Source: Thermohalobaculum sp038528605
Lineage (GTDB): Bacteria > Pseudomonadota > Alphaproteobacteria > Rhodobacterales > Rhodobacteraceae
Assembly: GCA_038528605.1 (NCBI GenBank)
Contig: JBCBEP010000164.1
Location: 1-6,362 of the forward strand
Direction: 5' to 3'
DNA: 6,362 bases
Below, one piece after another: positions 1 through 5,587 of the stretch (its first letter is position 1; every line of letters begins with the position of its first letter). The translations under genes were made by a program, and so were the position numbers. The notes below the pieces were generated by a model that was not told where the DNA came from, made no database searches, and saw only the letters and a list, made by a program, of their open reading frames with translations.

Positions 1-540
1 CAGCGCGCCGGCGATCAGCCCAGCACCGCCGGTGCTCGAGATATCGCCACCGAGGAGGGAGTTGAGACCGGGCTGGAAATCCAGCTCGGAATAGAAGCTG
101 CCGCTGATGCGGAGCACGTCCCCCTCGACCAACACCTCATCCACGCGCAGGAACGTCGCGCTCTCCCGCTGCGCCGTGTAGGGGTTGGCCAGGTTCTCCG
201 GCGTGTAGCGCATGTCGATACCGTTGGCGACGAGTTGGCCTTCCACCAGCATCACGTTGAACTCGAGCCGCAGGCTATCCTTCACGTTGCCGAAGCCTTC
301 CGGGGTCGCGTTGCCGAACAGCATCACGCGGCTTGTATCCTCGGCCCCGGTAAAGCCGCTGCGGCTCTCCTCGCCACGCGCGGTGATGTACCAGGTGCGT
401 TGGCGGTAATCGAGCTCAGCCTTCAACGTGCCGATGACACGGAGCGGCGGCTTTTGGACCTCGCTCGCGGTCCCCTGCGGCGCGGGCATCAATAGGAAAG
501 CTGCCGTGAAGGCGCAGATCTTCGCCAAAGCCCGATGCAT
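1..540 (-). CDS. Secreted protein of unknown function, C-terminus cut by the window edge
   Basis: This frame is open from an ATG at 540 down to the left edge, giving 180 residues and no stop, so the C-terminus is missing. Residues 1-26 look like a Sec signal peptide: basic start (MHRALAK), hydrophobic core (about 8-20), and a small-residue cleavage region ending in GTAS. The mature part alternates polar and hydrophobic residues (for example RVIGTLKAELDY at 34-45 and FLRVDEVLVEGDVLRISGSF at 130-149), which suggests a beta-rich exported domain. A Gly/Ser-rich stretch begins near residue 162. I do not recognise the family. The start is supported by a G-rich Shine-Dalgarno-like run (complement of 546-553) about six bases upstream. 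The gene lies downstream of rpsI on the same strand but is separated from it by a terminator, so it is probably transcribed independently. The product is expected in the periplasm or outside the cell; no lipobox or transmembrane segment beyond the signal is visible. Confidence 0.8.
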   Translation of the reverse strand, partial: MHRALAKICAFTAAFLLMPAPQGTASEVQKPPLRVIGTLKAELDYRQRTWYITARGEESRSGFTGAEDTSRVMLFGNATPEGFGNVKDSLRLEFNVMLVEGQLVANGIDMRYTPENLANPYTAQRESATFLRVDEVLVEGDVLRISGSFYSELDFQPGLNSLLGGDISSTGGAGLIAGAL

Positions 541-551
541 TTCGGTCCCCC

Positions 552-581
552 CCGAATTCTTCGGCCCCACGCCAACGGGGC
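552..581 (-). other. Two adjacent hairpins in the leader of the secreted-protein gene
   Basis: Read on the minus strand, GCCCC (581-577) can pair with GGGGC (568-564) across an 8-base loop. Immediately after it, CCGAA (564-560) can pair with TTCGG (556-552) across a 3-base loop. The second stem overlaps the first bases of the seven-G run that serves as ribosome binding site for the gene starting at 540. The stems are short and may be fortuitous in GC-rich DNA. I see no convincing -35/-10 pair for this gene in 541-660. Confidence 0.35.
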
Positions 582-666
582 TCCTCCCCAAGTAAGGATG
601 CACTGCAGCAAGAATGTGTGCGGGACGCGAAGCAAATCGGGCGCGGAGGTGTTCCCCCGCGCCCGC

Positions 667-691
667 AAAATACCCTGCTGCCGGAGCAGGG
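667..691 (-). terminator. Intrinsic terminator after rpsI
   Basis: On the minus strand, CCCTGCT (691-685) pairs perfectly with AGCAGGG (679-673) around a 5-base loop. One extra G-U pair at the base is possible. The stem is followed by ATTTT, a short U tract in the RNA (671-667). It begins 16 bases after the rpsI stop codon, the right place and orientation to end the rplM-rpsI transcript. Confidence 0.75.
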
Positions 692-707
692 CAAGCTTTG
701 TGTCGCC

Positions 708-1226
708 TCAGCGCTTCGAGAACTGGAAGCTCCGGCGGGCCTTGCGCTTACCGTACTTCTTGCGCTCGACGACGCGGCTGTCGCGCGTCAGGAAGCCGGC
801 GGCCTTGAGGGCGCCGCGCAATTCCGGGTCGTAGAGGCTGAGAGCCTTCGAGATGCCGTGCTTCACCGCACCGGCCTGGCCCGAAAGCCCGCCGCCCTTG
901 ACCGTGCACTTCACGTCGAACTGGCCTGCAACATTGGCCACGCGGAAAGGCTGGTTGATCACCATCTGCAGCACCGGGCGCGCAAAATAAGTGTCGATTT
1001 CGCGGCCGTTCACCTCGATGCGGCCGGAGCCCGGCTTGACCCAGACGCGGGCGACCGCGTCCTTCCGCTTGCCCGTGGCATAGGAGCGGCCGAGCGCGTC
1101 ACGCACCGGCTCGCGGGGCGCCGTCACCTCGATCATGCCCTCGGCGTCCTCGGGCGCGCCGGTGGTGGCGGCCTGGCCGGCAACGGCGTCCTTCAGCTGG
1201 TCGAGCGACCGGATTTCCTCGCTCAT
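708..1226 (-). CDS. rpsI: 30S ribosomal protein S9
   Basis: This is small-subunit ribosomal protein S9, whose C-terminal tail reaches the decoding centre and contacts P-site tRNA. The 172-residue product has the full S9 domain from about residue 46. It shows GRSYATGKRKDAVARVW (46-62), GGGLSGQAGAVKHGISKAL (111-129), and the basic tail GFLTRDSRVVERKKYGKRKA leading to the family-typical end SFQFSKR. About 40 acidic or neutral residues precede the core, so the protein is longer than the E. coli form (about 130 residues); such N-terminal extensions are common in alphaproteobacterial S9. The ATG at 1226 overlaps the rplM stop in an ATGA, and the purine-rich GAGGGGGA lies about 7-9 bases upstream, inside rplM. 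The start is therefore well supported and translation is probably coupled to rplM. A terminator follows the stop codon. Confidence 0.97.
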   Translation of the reverse strand: MSEEIRSLDQLKDAVAGQAATTGAPEDAEGMIEVTAPREPVRDALGRSYATGKRKDAVARVWVKPGSGRIEVNGREIDTYFARPVLQMVINQPFRVANVAGQFDVKCTVKGGGLSGQAGAVKHGISKALSLYDPELRGALKAAGFLTRDSRVVERKKYGKRKARRSFQFSKR

Positions 1227-1702
1227 GCGCTGGTCCCCCTCGGGCTCTGCGTGTTCTTCGGGTTCATCGCACCCACGTTCACCGTCTCAGGCGCCTGCGC
1301 CTCATGCGGATGCTCGGCACCAGCATAGACGCGGAGATGGGTGAGCTGGCGGCGCGTGAGCGGGCCGCCCGGCATCATGCGCTTCACCGCCTGGGTGAGC
1401 ACACGCTCCGGGAACTTGCCTTCCAGCAGCTGGTCCGCCGTCCGGCTCTTGATGCCGCCCGGATGACCGGTGTGCCAGTAGTAGGTCTTGTCGCGGCGCT
1501 TGTTGCCCGTCAGCTTCACCTTCTCGGCGTTGATGACGATGACGTTGTCGCCCATGTCCATATGCGGCGTGAAGGTCGCCTTGTGCTTCCCGCGCAGGCG
1601 CATGGCGATGAGCGAGGCAAGCCGGCCGAGAACGACGCCCTCGGCATCGATCACCACCCACTTCTTCTCGATCTCCGCCGGTTTGGCAGAATAGGTTTTC
1701 AT
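1223..1702 (-). CDS. rplM: 50S ribosomal protein L13
   Basis: This is large-subunit ribosomal protein L13, an early assembly protein that binds 23S rRNA. The product has 159 residues. Characteristic segments are WVVIDAEGVVLGRLAS (15-30), RGKHKATFTPHMDMGDNVIV (37-56), the KVKLTGNKRRDKTYYWHTGH stretch (61-80), and the signature region AVKRMMPGGPLTR (105-117) leading to HLRVYAGAEHPHEAQ. The length is slightly above the roughly 142 residues of E. coli L13 because of a short C-terminal tail. The ATG at 1702 is preferred: AGAGGA lies about 7 bases upstream and the protein begins MKTYSAKP, as is typical of alphaproteobacterial L13. An in-frame ATG at 1750 would add 16 residues that do not resemble L13 and would run through the likely promoter. 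It is the first gene of the rplM-rpsI operon, overlapping rpsI by four bases. Confidence 0.97.
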   Translation of the reverse strand: MKTYSAKPAEIEKKWVVIDAEGVVLGRLASLIAMRLRGKHKATFTPHMDMGDNVIVINAEKVKLTGNKRRDKTYYWHTGHPGGIKSRTADQLLEGKFPERVLTQAVKRMMPGGPLTRRQLTHLRVYAGAEHPHEAQAPETVNVGAMNPKNTQSPRGTSA

Positions 1703-1731
1703 GTCCGGTCCTCTCGGTCTCGGGATGCGGC

Positions 1732-1760
1732 CTTCTGCCGATGCGGCCATGTTCTGTCAA
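1732..1760 (-). promoter_or_regulatory. Candidate proximal promoter for rplM-rpsI
   Basis: On the minus strand there is a perfect -35 hexamer TTGACA (1760-1755), a 17-base spacer, and a weak -10-like CAGAAG (1737-1732, three of six matches). Alphaproteobacterial housekeeping promoters often have a strong -35 and a loose -10. Initiation near 1725 would leave a leader of about 23 bases containing the rplM ribosome binding site. Confidence 0.45.
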
Positions 1761-1777
1761 GCGCTGAATCGCCGGAA

Positions 1778-1806
1778 ATTATAGCGCAAACACAGCCGCT
1801 TGCGTT
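1778..1806 (-). promoter_or_regulatory. Candidate distal promoter with a consensus TATAAT
   Basis: A perfect TATAAT lies on the minus strand at 1783-1778, between the thioesterase stop and rplM. The hexamer 17 bases upstream (AACGCA at 1806-1801) is a poor -35. The same interval holds a short inverted repeat, CGCAA (1785-1789) and TTGCG (1800-1804), which could be an operator. If used, initiation near 1771 would give a leader of about 69 bases for rplM. Confidence 0.4.
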
Positions 1807-1809
1807 TGG

Positions 1810-1823
1810 GGTATTGAAATACC
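1810..1823. other. Inverted repeat just after the thioesterase stop
   Basis: GGTATT (1810-1815) and AATACC (1818-1823) are perfect 6-base arms with a two-base centre. The repeat sits 4 bases past the thioesterase stop codon (1828-1830). The centre is too small for a good RNA hairpin and no T tract follows, so a protein-binding site is as likely as a terminator. It may be chance. Confidence 0.3.
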
Positions 1824-1827
1824 GCTA

Positions 1828-2259
1828 CTAACGCTTTGGTGGAATGGCGTAGGTGGCGGTGGCGTGGGCGACGGGGCCATCGATACCGTCCTGCGTGAGC
1901 GTGACATCCCCGACAGCAAGGCTGCGGCCGAGCTTGAGGATGCGGGCCTCACCGATCATCTCGCGCGCCTCGGGTTTGCGCATGAAGTTGATGCTCAGCG
2001 AGGTCGTGACCGTCAGCGCCTCCCGCCCGATCATCGCGAGGACCGCCACGTAGAACGCGCAGTCCGCCAGCATGAACATCGAGGGGCCCGAGACCGTGCC
2101 GCCGGGGCGGAGATGCTGCTCGGCCGTGAGAAGGCGGAGGGTCGCCGTCATCGGCCCCACGCGATCGATCGCCATCTGCCCGCGCACCTGCGGGAACACC
2201 TCGTCGAGAAAGGCGGTCAGCTCGGCCTCGTTCAGCACTGTCTCTCGCGTCCCGGCCAT
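1828..2259 (-). CDS. PaaI-like hotdog-fold thioesterase family protein
   Basis: This is a 143-residue cytoplasmic protein of the hotdog superfamily, PaaI/DUF4442-like branch; members usually hydrolyse acyl-CoA thioesters. The hallmark segment is RPGGTVSGPSMFMLADCAFY (51-70), the helix that wraps around the substrate. It is followed by TTSLSINFMRKPEAREMIGE (85-104), the typical beta strand pair, and a final strand with VAHATATYAIPP. The acidic residue of the hotdog helix is kept (Asp66). The position nine residues before it, His in the HGG motif of classical PaaI, is Ser57 here. Length is normal for a single hotdog domain. The ATG at 2259 has a strong GGGAGGGA ribosome binding site. The gene is divergent from the crotonase at 2346, which suggests shared regulation and an acyl-CoA substrate. 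The substrate cannot be deduced from sequence. Confidence 0.85.
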   Translation of the reverse strand: MAGTRETVLNEAELTAFLDEVFPQVRGQMAIDRVGPMTATLRLLTAEQHLRPGGTVSGPSMFMLADCAFYVAVLAMIGREALTVTTSLSINFMRKPEAREMIGEARILKLGRSLAVGDVTLTQDGIDGPVAHATATYAIPPKR

Positions 2260-2287
2260 GCGTCCCTCCCTCTTCTATGCCGGCGCT

Positions 2288-2317
2288 TTTACACCGTGGC
2301 GTCGAACAGGCTAGATA
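2288..2317 (+). promoter_or_regulatory. Weak candidate promoter for the crotonase gene
   Basis: TTTACA (2288-2293) and TAGATA (2312-2317) are separated by 18 bases, about 30 bases before the crotonase start. The -10 matches consensus at only three of six positions. The whole 86-base gap between the two divergent start codons must hold promoters for both genes; I see no clear minus-strand counterpart. Confidence 0.3.
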
Positions 2318-2345
2318 GGGTCAACAAGCCCAGGGAGGACAAGCG

Positions 2346-3161
2346 ATGGATGGCGGCACCACGGCGGGAACGGACGAAGCGCAGCTGATCATCGCGCTCG
2401 ATGATGGCATCGCGACGCTCACCCTCAACCGGCCGAAGGCGCTGAACGCCCTCTCGAGCGGGCTGATGGCCGAGCTCCAGGGCGCATTCGACCGGATCGC
2501 GGCGGATGCAAGTGTTCGTGTCGTCGTCCTCCGCGGCGCCGGGCGCGCCTTTTGCGCCGGGCACGATCTTGCGGAGATGGAGGGGCTCCGGGACGCGCCG
2601 GATGGCGGTCGTCAGGCCTACCAGGCCATGTTCGCCCAGTGCTCCCGCCTGATGACCAGCATTCCCCGCCTGCCCCAGCCCGTGATCGCCGAGGTGCACG
2701 GCATCGCCACCGCAGCGGGCTGCCAGCTTGTCGCCTCCTGCGACCTGGCCGTGGCGGCTGAGGACACGCGGTTTGGCGTCAATGGCGTCAACATCGGCCT
2801 CTTCTGCTCCACGCCGATGGTCGCGCTCTCCCGCAATGTGGGGCGTAAGAAGGCGTTCGAAATGCTGTCGATGGGCAGTTTCCTCTCCGCCCCGCAAGCG
2901 GTCGAGGCAGGGCTCATTAATCGCTCCGTACCCGCAGACACGCTGGCCTCAGCTGTCGCGGAGATGGCCGGCACGCTGGCGAAGAAGCTGCCGGTCGCCA
3001 TCCGTCACGGCAAGCGCGCGTTCTACGAGCAGGCGGAGATGCCGCTCGACCAGGCCTATGCCCACACCGCAAGGGTGATCGCCGAGAACATGCTCGACCC
3101 GGACACCGCGGAAGGCATCCAGGCCTTCCTCGAAAAGCGCCCGCCAAGCTGGGAGCGCTAG
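2346..3161 (+). CDS. Enoyl-CoA hydratase/isomerase family protein, ECHDC3-like
   Basis: This 271-residue crotonase-fold protein is the only plus-strand gene in the window. The N-terminal half has LTLNRPKALNALS (25-37) and the oxyanion-hole segment GRAFCAGHDLAEM (66-78). The second oxyanion segment is HGIATAAGCQLVASCDLAVA (118-137), followed by FGVNGVNIGLFCSTP (143-157). The last two match what I recall of the ECHDC3 branch, not classical crotonase. The two catalytic glutamates of mitochondrial enoyl-CoA hydratase correspond here to Gln127 and Gly147, so ordinary hydratase chemistry is doubtful although CoA-thioester binding is likely. The C-terminus has the family-typical DPDTAEGIQAFLEKRPP. 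The ATG is preceded by GGGAGGA at good spacing. The gene is divergent from a PaaI-like thioesterase and converges on ctaA. Annotation pipelines will probably call it enoyl-CoA hydratase; its true reaction is unknown to me. Confidence 0.93.
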   Translation: MDGGTTAGTDEAQLIIALDDGIATLTLNRPKALNALSSGLMAELQGAFDRIAADASVRVVVLRGAGRAFCAGHDLAEMEGLRDAPDGGRQAYQAMFAQCSRLMTSIPRLPQPVIAEVHGIATAAGCQLVASCDLAVAAEDTRFGVNGVNIGLFCSTPMVALSRNVGRKKAFEMLSMGSFLSAPQAVEAGLINRSVPADTLASAVAEMAGTLAKKLPVAIRHGKRAFYEQAEMPLDQAYAHTARVIAENMLDPDTAEGIQAFLEKRPPSWER

Positions 3162-3168
3162 GCGCTAG
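3154..3168. repeat. 7-base tandem repeat carrying both convergent stop codons
   Basis: GCGCTAG occurs twice in tandem (3155-3161 and 3162-3168). The first copy supplies the TAG of the crotonase gene (3159-3161). The second supplies, on the opposite strand, the TAG of ctaA (3167-3165). AGCGC (3154-3158) and GCGCT (3162-3166) also form a 5-base stem with the crotonase stop codon as loop. It is too short and lacks a T tract, so it is not a strong bidirectional terminator. Confidence 0.5.
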
Positions 3169-4322
3169 GCCGCGCCACGGGCGATGCGTGTCTCCGGCGG
3201 GTAGGCAAGGGTCACGAAGGCGGAGGCGAGGATCACGGTCAGCACAATGGCCCCGCCCTGGTGCCAGATCGCGATCTCTAGCGGGGCCGCGTTCACGACC
3301 GTGACAATGCCCAGCACGGTTTGGCCCAGCATCGCGACCGCAAGCAACGCGCCATGCGCGCGCGCCGCCCCCTCCGGCCGGCGCCAGAGCCGCCAGCCCG
3401 CCCAAAGGCCCGCGAGCAGCACGACATACCCCAGCATGCGATGGGTGAACTGCACCGTGCCCGCATTCTCGAAGAAGTTCCGCCAAAGGGGCTGCAGCCC
3501 GAGGGGATCGGGCGGCAGGAATGCCCCCTGCATCAGCGGCCAGTCCACATAGGAGCGCCCTGCATCGATGCCCGCCACGAGCGCGCCGACGAGGATTTGT
3601 AGCCCGAGGAGGACCCCGAGCCCTCTCAGCAGGCCAAGCCCGCCACGCCTGCGCCGCCGCGCCTGCATCGCTTCAGCCTCCGGCAGCCTGATACGCCGCG
3701 CGAGCCAGACAAGGAGCGCCAAAATCGCAAAGGCGAGCCCGAGATGGAGCGCCAGCCGGTAGCTCGCCACGTCGAGCCGGCCGACGAGCCCGGAGCTCAC
3801 CATCCACCAGCCGATGGCGCCCTGCACACCCCCCAGAAGCCCCGGGACGAGAAGGCGCAAGGTCCAACCCCGTGGGATCTTCCGCGCCACCAGGAAGCCA
3901 AAAAAGCCCATGGCCCAGACGAGCCCGATGAAACGGCCAAGCTGGCGGTGCCCCCATTCCCACCAGAAGATCGGCTTGAAGTCCGCGAGCGTCATCCAGT
4001 TATTCTGTTCCTGGTACTCCGTGGTGGTCTTGTACATCTCGAAGGCCGCGTCCCAGTCCGCGGCGGAGAGGGGCGGGATCGCGCCCATGACAGGGTCCCA
4101 CACCGTGATGGAGAGACCGCTATCGGTCAGCCGCGTGAGCCCGCCGACGAGGATCATGATCGAGACGAGGGCCGCGAGAAGCCAGAGCCACACGGCAATC
4201 GCGCCGCGGGCGCCCTGCCCCGGCCCCGAAATCTTCGGCTGCCTCGCGCGCGCCTTGGCAGCGGCGGCATCGGCTTCCGTTCGGGTTGTGGCGACTTCTT
4301 CGAAGACAGCGCCGCGCGCCAT
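3165..4322 (-). CDS. ctaA: Heme A synthase (COX15/CtaA family)
   Basis: This inner-membrane enzyme oxidises the C8 methyl of heme O to a formyl group, making heme A for aa3-type cytochrome c oxidase. The 385-residue product has a cytoplasmic N-terminal tail of about 40 residues and eight predicted membrane helices (roughly 41-61, 129-147, 154-175, 188-208, 229-251, 295-315, 322-343, 349-374). The four family histidines are present: EWGHRQLGR (His125), ALHLGL (His193), QFTHRMLGY (His294) and IWHQGG (His354). The ExxH glutamate (Glu122) is also kept. TRLTDSGLSIT (63-73) and the long periplasmic loop through WWEWGHR are typical of the alphaproteobacterial and mitochondrial COX15 type. The protein contains no cysteine, so it lacks the disulfide pair of Bacillus-type CtaA. 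The ATG at 4322 has GGGAGAG about 8 bases upstream. It follows trmJ on the same strand after a 90-base gap. Confidence 0.97.
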   Translation of the reverse strand: MARGAVFEEVATTRTEADAAAAKARARQPKISGPGQGARGAIAVWLWLLAALVSIMILVGGLTRLTDSGLSITVWDPVMGAIPPLSAADWDAAFEMYKTTTEYQEQNNWMTLADFKPIFWWEWGHRQLGRFIGLVWAMGFFGFLVARKIPRGWTLRLLVPGLLGGVQGAIGWWMVSSGLVGRLDVASYRLALHLGLAFAILALLVWLARRIRLPEAEAMQARRRRRGGLGLLRGLGVLLGLQILVGALVAGIDAGRSYVDWPLMQGAFLPPDPLGLQPLWRNFFENAGTVQFTHRMLGYVVLLAGLWAGWRLWRRPEGAARAHGALLAVAMLGQTVLGIVTVVNAAPLEIAIWHQGGAIVLTVILASAFVTLAYPPETRIARGAA

Positions 4323-4360
4323 GGCATGCTCTCCCAGCTACTTGCGGGCGAGGTAAAGCC

Positions 4361-4401
4361 GGCGGGCGGGCGGCGCAAGGCGCCGAAGGGTCGCCCCCGC
4401 C
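4361..4401. other. GC-rich hairpin between trmJ and ctaA
   Basis: An inner stem GGCGC (4372-4376) and GCGCC (4380-4384) has a 3-base loop. It is flanked by GGCGGG (4361-4366) that can pair with CCCGCC (4396-4401). Neither strand shows a T tract, so this is not a classical intrinsic terminator. It could attenuate read-through from trmJ into ctaA, or it may simply reflect GC-rich sequence. No clear ctaA promoter is visible in this 90-base gap. Confidence 0.35.
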
Positions 4402-4412
4402 GTGGTAAGGGC

Positions 4413-5225
4413 TCAGTCCTCCCGGCGCCGGCGCGGGCCTTCCGCGAGCGCACGGATCACCCCGCGGAGCGTGCGCACGTCCTGTGCGGTCAAGGGCTGG
4501 CGGTGGAAGAGGTTGCGGAGCGAGAGTTCCATCGCCGGTCGCTTGTGCTCGGGGAAGAAGAAATGCGCGGCCTCCAACTCCTCCACGAGATGGACGAGCA
4601 TGCGTTCAACATCCGCCGCCTCCGCCAGTTCCGACCGCGCCATGGACAACCCGCCGGGCCCGAGATCCGCGGGCCCTTCGCCCCGACCGACCGCGCGCCG
4701 CCACTCATAGCTCAGAAGCAGCACGCATTGCGCGAGGTTCAGCGACGGGAATTCTGGGTTCACGGGCACGCTTACGATGGCGGAGGCACGCATGATGTCT
4801 TCGTTCTCGAGCCCGGTACGCTCGCGCCCGTAGAGGAAGGCGACGCGCGCGCCGGCGCGCGCATGGGAAACCGCCTCGGCCATGGCCTCGACCGGGGTCA
4901 GCACCCGCTTCGTCAGCTCCCGAGGGCGCGCGGTCGTGGCGTAGATCACGTGGCAGTCGGCAATTGCCTCCGCTGTCGTCTCGAAGAGCCGTGCCTCGTC
5001 GAGAAGCCGCCCCGCACCGGAGGCTGTGGCGACCGCCTTCGGGTTGGGCCAGCCATCGCGCGGGTTGACGATGCGCATGCGGTCGAGCCCGAAGTTCCAG
5101 AGGGCGCGCGCCGCCGAGCCGATATTCTCACCCATCTGCGGTTCGACGAGCACGGAGACGGGCGGCACGAGACCCTCCTCGGCTGCGGCCGCATCCTGGT
5201 TTGGCTGATCGGCGTTGGACGACAC
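4413..5225 (-). CDS. trmJ: tRNA (cytidine/uridine-2'-O-)-methyltransferase, TrmJ-like SPOUT enzyme
   Basis: This is a SPOUT-class methyltransferase that most resembles TrmJ, which 2'-O-methylates ribose 32 in the tRNA anticodon loop using S-adenosylmethionine. Of the 270 residues, about 22-178 form the knotted catalytic domain. Motif 1 is EPQMGENIGSAARALWNFG (28-46), motif 2 is AFLYGRERTGLENE (129-142), and motif 3 is FPSLNLAQCVLLLSYEW (159-175). Arg39 and the motif 3 Asn are the positions usually linked to catalysis. A helical tail (194-260) includes ELSLRNLFHR, also common in TrmJ. The start is GTG at 5225 with a modest upstream GGGAAC; no ATG lies before motif 1, so GTG is required for an intact domain. 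The next gene on the strand is ctaA. A TrmH-like target on rRNA is the alternative, but the motif 3 form favours TrmJ. Confidence 0.9.
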   Translation of the reverse strand: MSSNADQPNQDAAAAEEGLVPPVSVLVEPQMGENIGSAARALWNFGLDRMRIVNPRDGWPNPKAVATASGAGRLLDEARLFETTAEAIADCHVIYATTARPRELTKRVLTPVEAMAEAVSHARAGARVAFLYGRERTGLENEDIMRASAIVSVPVNPEFPSLNLAQCVLLLSYEWRRAVGRGEGPADLGPGGLSMARSELAEAADVERMLVHLVEELEAAHFFFPEHKRPAMELSLRNLFHRQPLTAQDVRTLRGVIRALAEGPRRRRED

Positions 5226-5296
5226 GGCTGTTCCCGGATTGCTTCGGCGCCGGGGCTAGCGGGAAGGATCGGTCAGCGCAATGGGCGTCCGGCGGC

Positions 5297-5566
5297 TCAG
5301 CGCAGCGGCCGGCGATGCACGGCGATCACCCCGGCGAGACCTGCGGCGAAGAGCAGGAGAGAGGTGGGGATAGGAAACTCCGGCGCGCCGGCCGCCGCAA
5401 TCCGCCCGAGCGTCCCGGTTTCCGCCAGCGCGGCCGTCTCGGGAAGAACGGCAAGCGGCTTCGGGTTCTCAAGCACAGGATCGTCGAGATGCGTGGCGTC
5501 CAGCGAGATCGCGAGCGCATGGCCACTTACCAGTCCAGCAATGAGAGCTACCGCGAGCAGTCGCAT
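5297..5566 (-). CDS. Small secreted protein with a VPLPA/PEP-CTERM-like C-terminal sorting tail
   Basis: This 89-residue protein begins with a clear signal peptide (MRLLAVALIAGLVSGHALA, 1-19, with an AxA-type cleavage site HALA). It continues with a short Ala/Pro/Leu-rich middle and ends with a tripartite tail: the motif EFPIPTS (63-69), a hydrophobic helix LLLFAAGLAGVIAV (70-83), and a basic end HRRPLR. That order, motif then helix then Arg-rich terminus, is the hallmark of PEP-CTERM/VPLPA-CTERM proteins. These are exported, held by the tail, and processed by an exosortase (known family behaviour); many are linked to exopolysaccharide. The mature region is only about 43 residues and has no recognisable domain. 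The ATG at 5566 is chosen because AGGGGGA lies six bases upstream. A TTG one codon earlier and an out-of-frame ATG at 5573 are less suitable. trmJ starts 71 bases downstream. No exosortase gene is in this window. Confidence 0.72.
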   Translation of the reverse strand: MRLLAVALIAGLVSGHALAISLDATHLDDPVLENPKPLAVLPETAALAETGTLGRIAAAGAPEFPIPTSLLLFAAGLAGVIAVHRRPLR

Positions 5567-5587
5567 CAACCATCCCCCTCGCGACGA

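Noticed and set aside
618..1328. Long plus-strand reading frame (236 codons) opposite rpsI
   Set aside because: It is antisense to an unmistakable S9 gene and crosses the rpsI-rplM junction. Its composition is what GC-rich DNA gives opposite a real gene, and it resembles no known protein.
1703..1750. Upstream ATG that would extend L13 by 16 residues
   Set aside because: The added residues do not resemble L13, the ATG at 1702 has a good ribosome binding site, and the extension would cover the likely promoter.
1304..1831. Plus-strand reading frame of 175 codons opposite rplM
   Set aside because: Antisense shadow of L13 that runs through its promoter region; no recognisable motifs.
1864..2388. 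Plus-strand reading frame of 174 codons opposite the thioesterase
   Set aside because: It covers the divergent promoter region and runs into the crotonase in another frame. The opposite strand has a well-formed hotdog domain with a good ribosome binding site.
2289..2897. Minus-strand reading frame of 202 codons opposite the crotonase
   Set aside because: Antisense to a clear crotonase gene, with low-complexity Arg/Gly/Ala content and no domain.
2917..3486. Minus-strand frame of 189 codons overlapping both the crotonase and ctaA
   Set aside because: It overlaps two well-supported genes in different frames and is Arg/Ala/Pro-rich with no motif.
3814..4356. Plus-strand reading frame of 180 codons opposite ctaA
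   Set aside because: Antisense shadow of the conserved heme A synthase N-terminal half; Ser/Arg/Pro-rich and unrecognisable.
5226..5296. Possible terminator between the small CTERM-like gene and trmJ
   Set aside because: Only a short self-complementary CGGCGCCG is present, with no usable loop and no T tract, so co-transcription into trmJ cannot be excluded.
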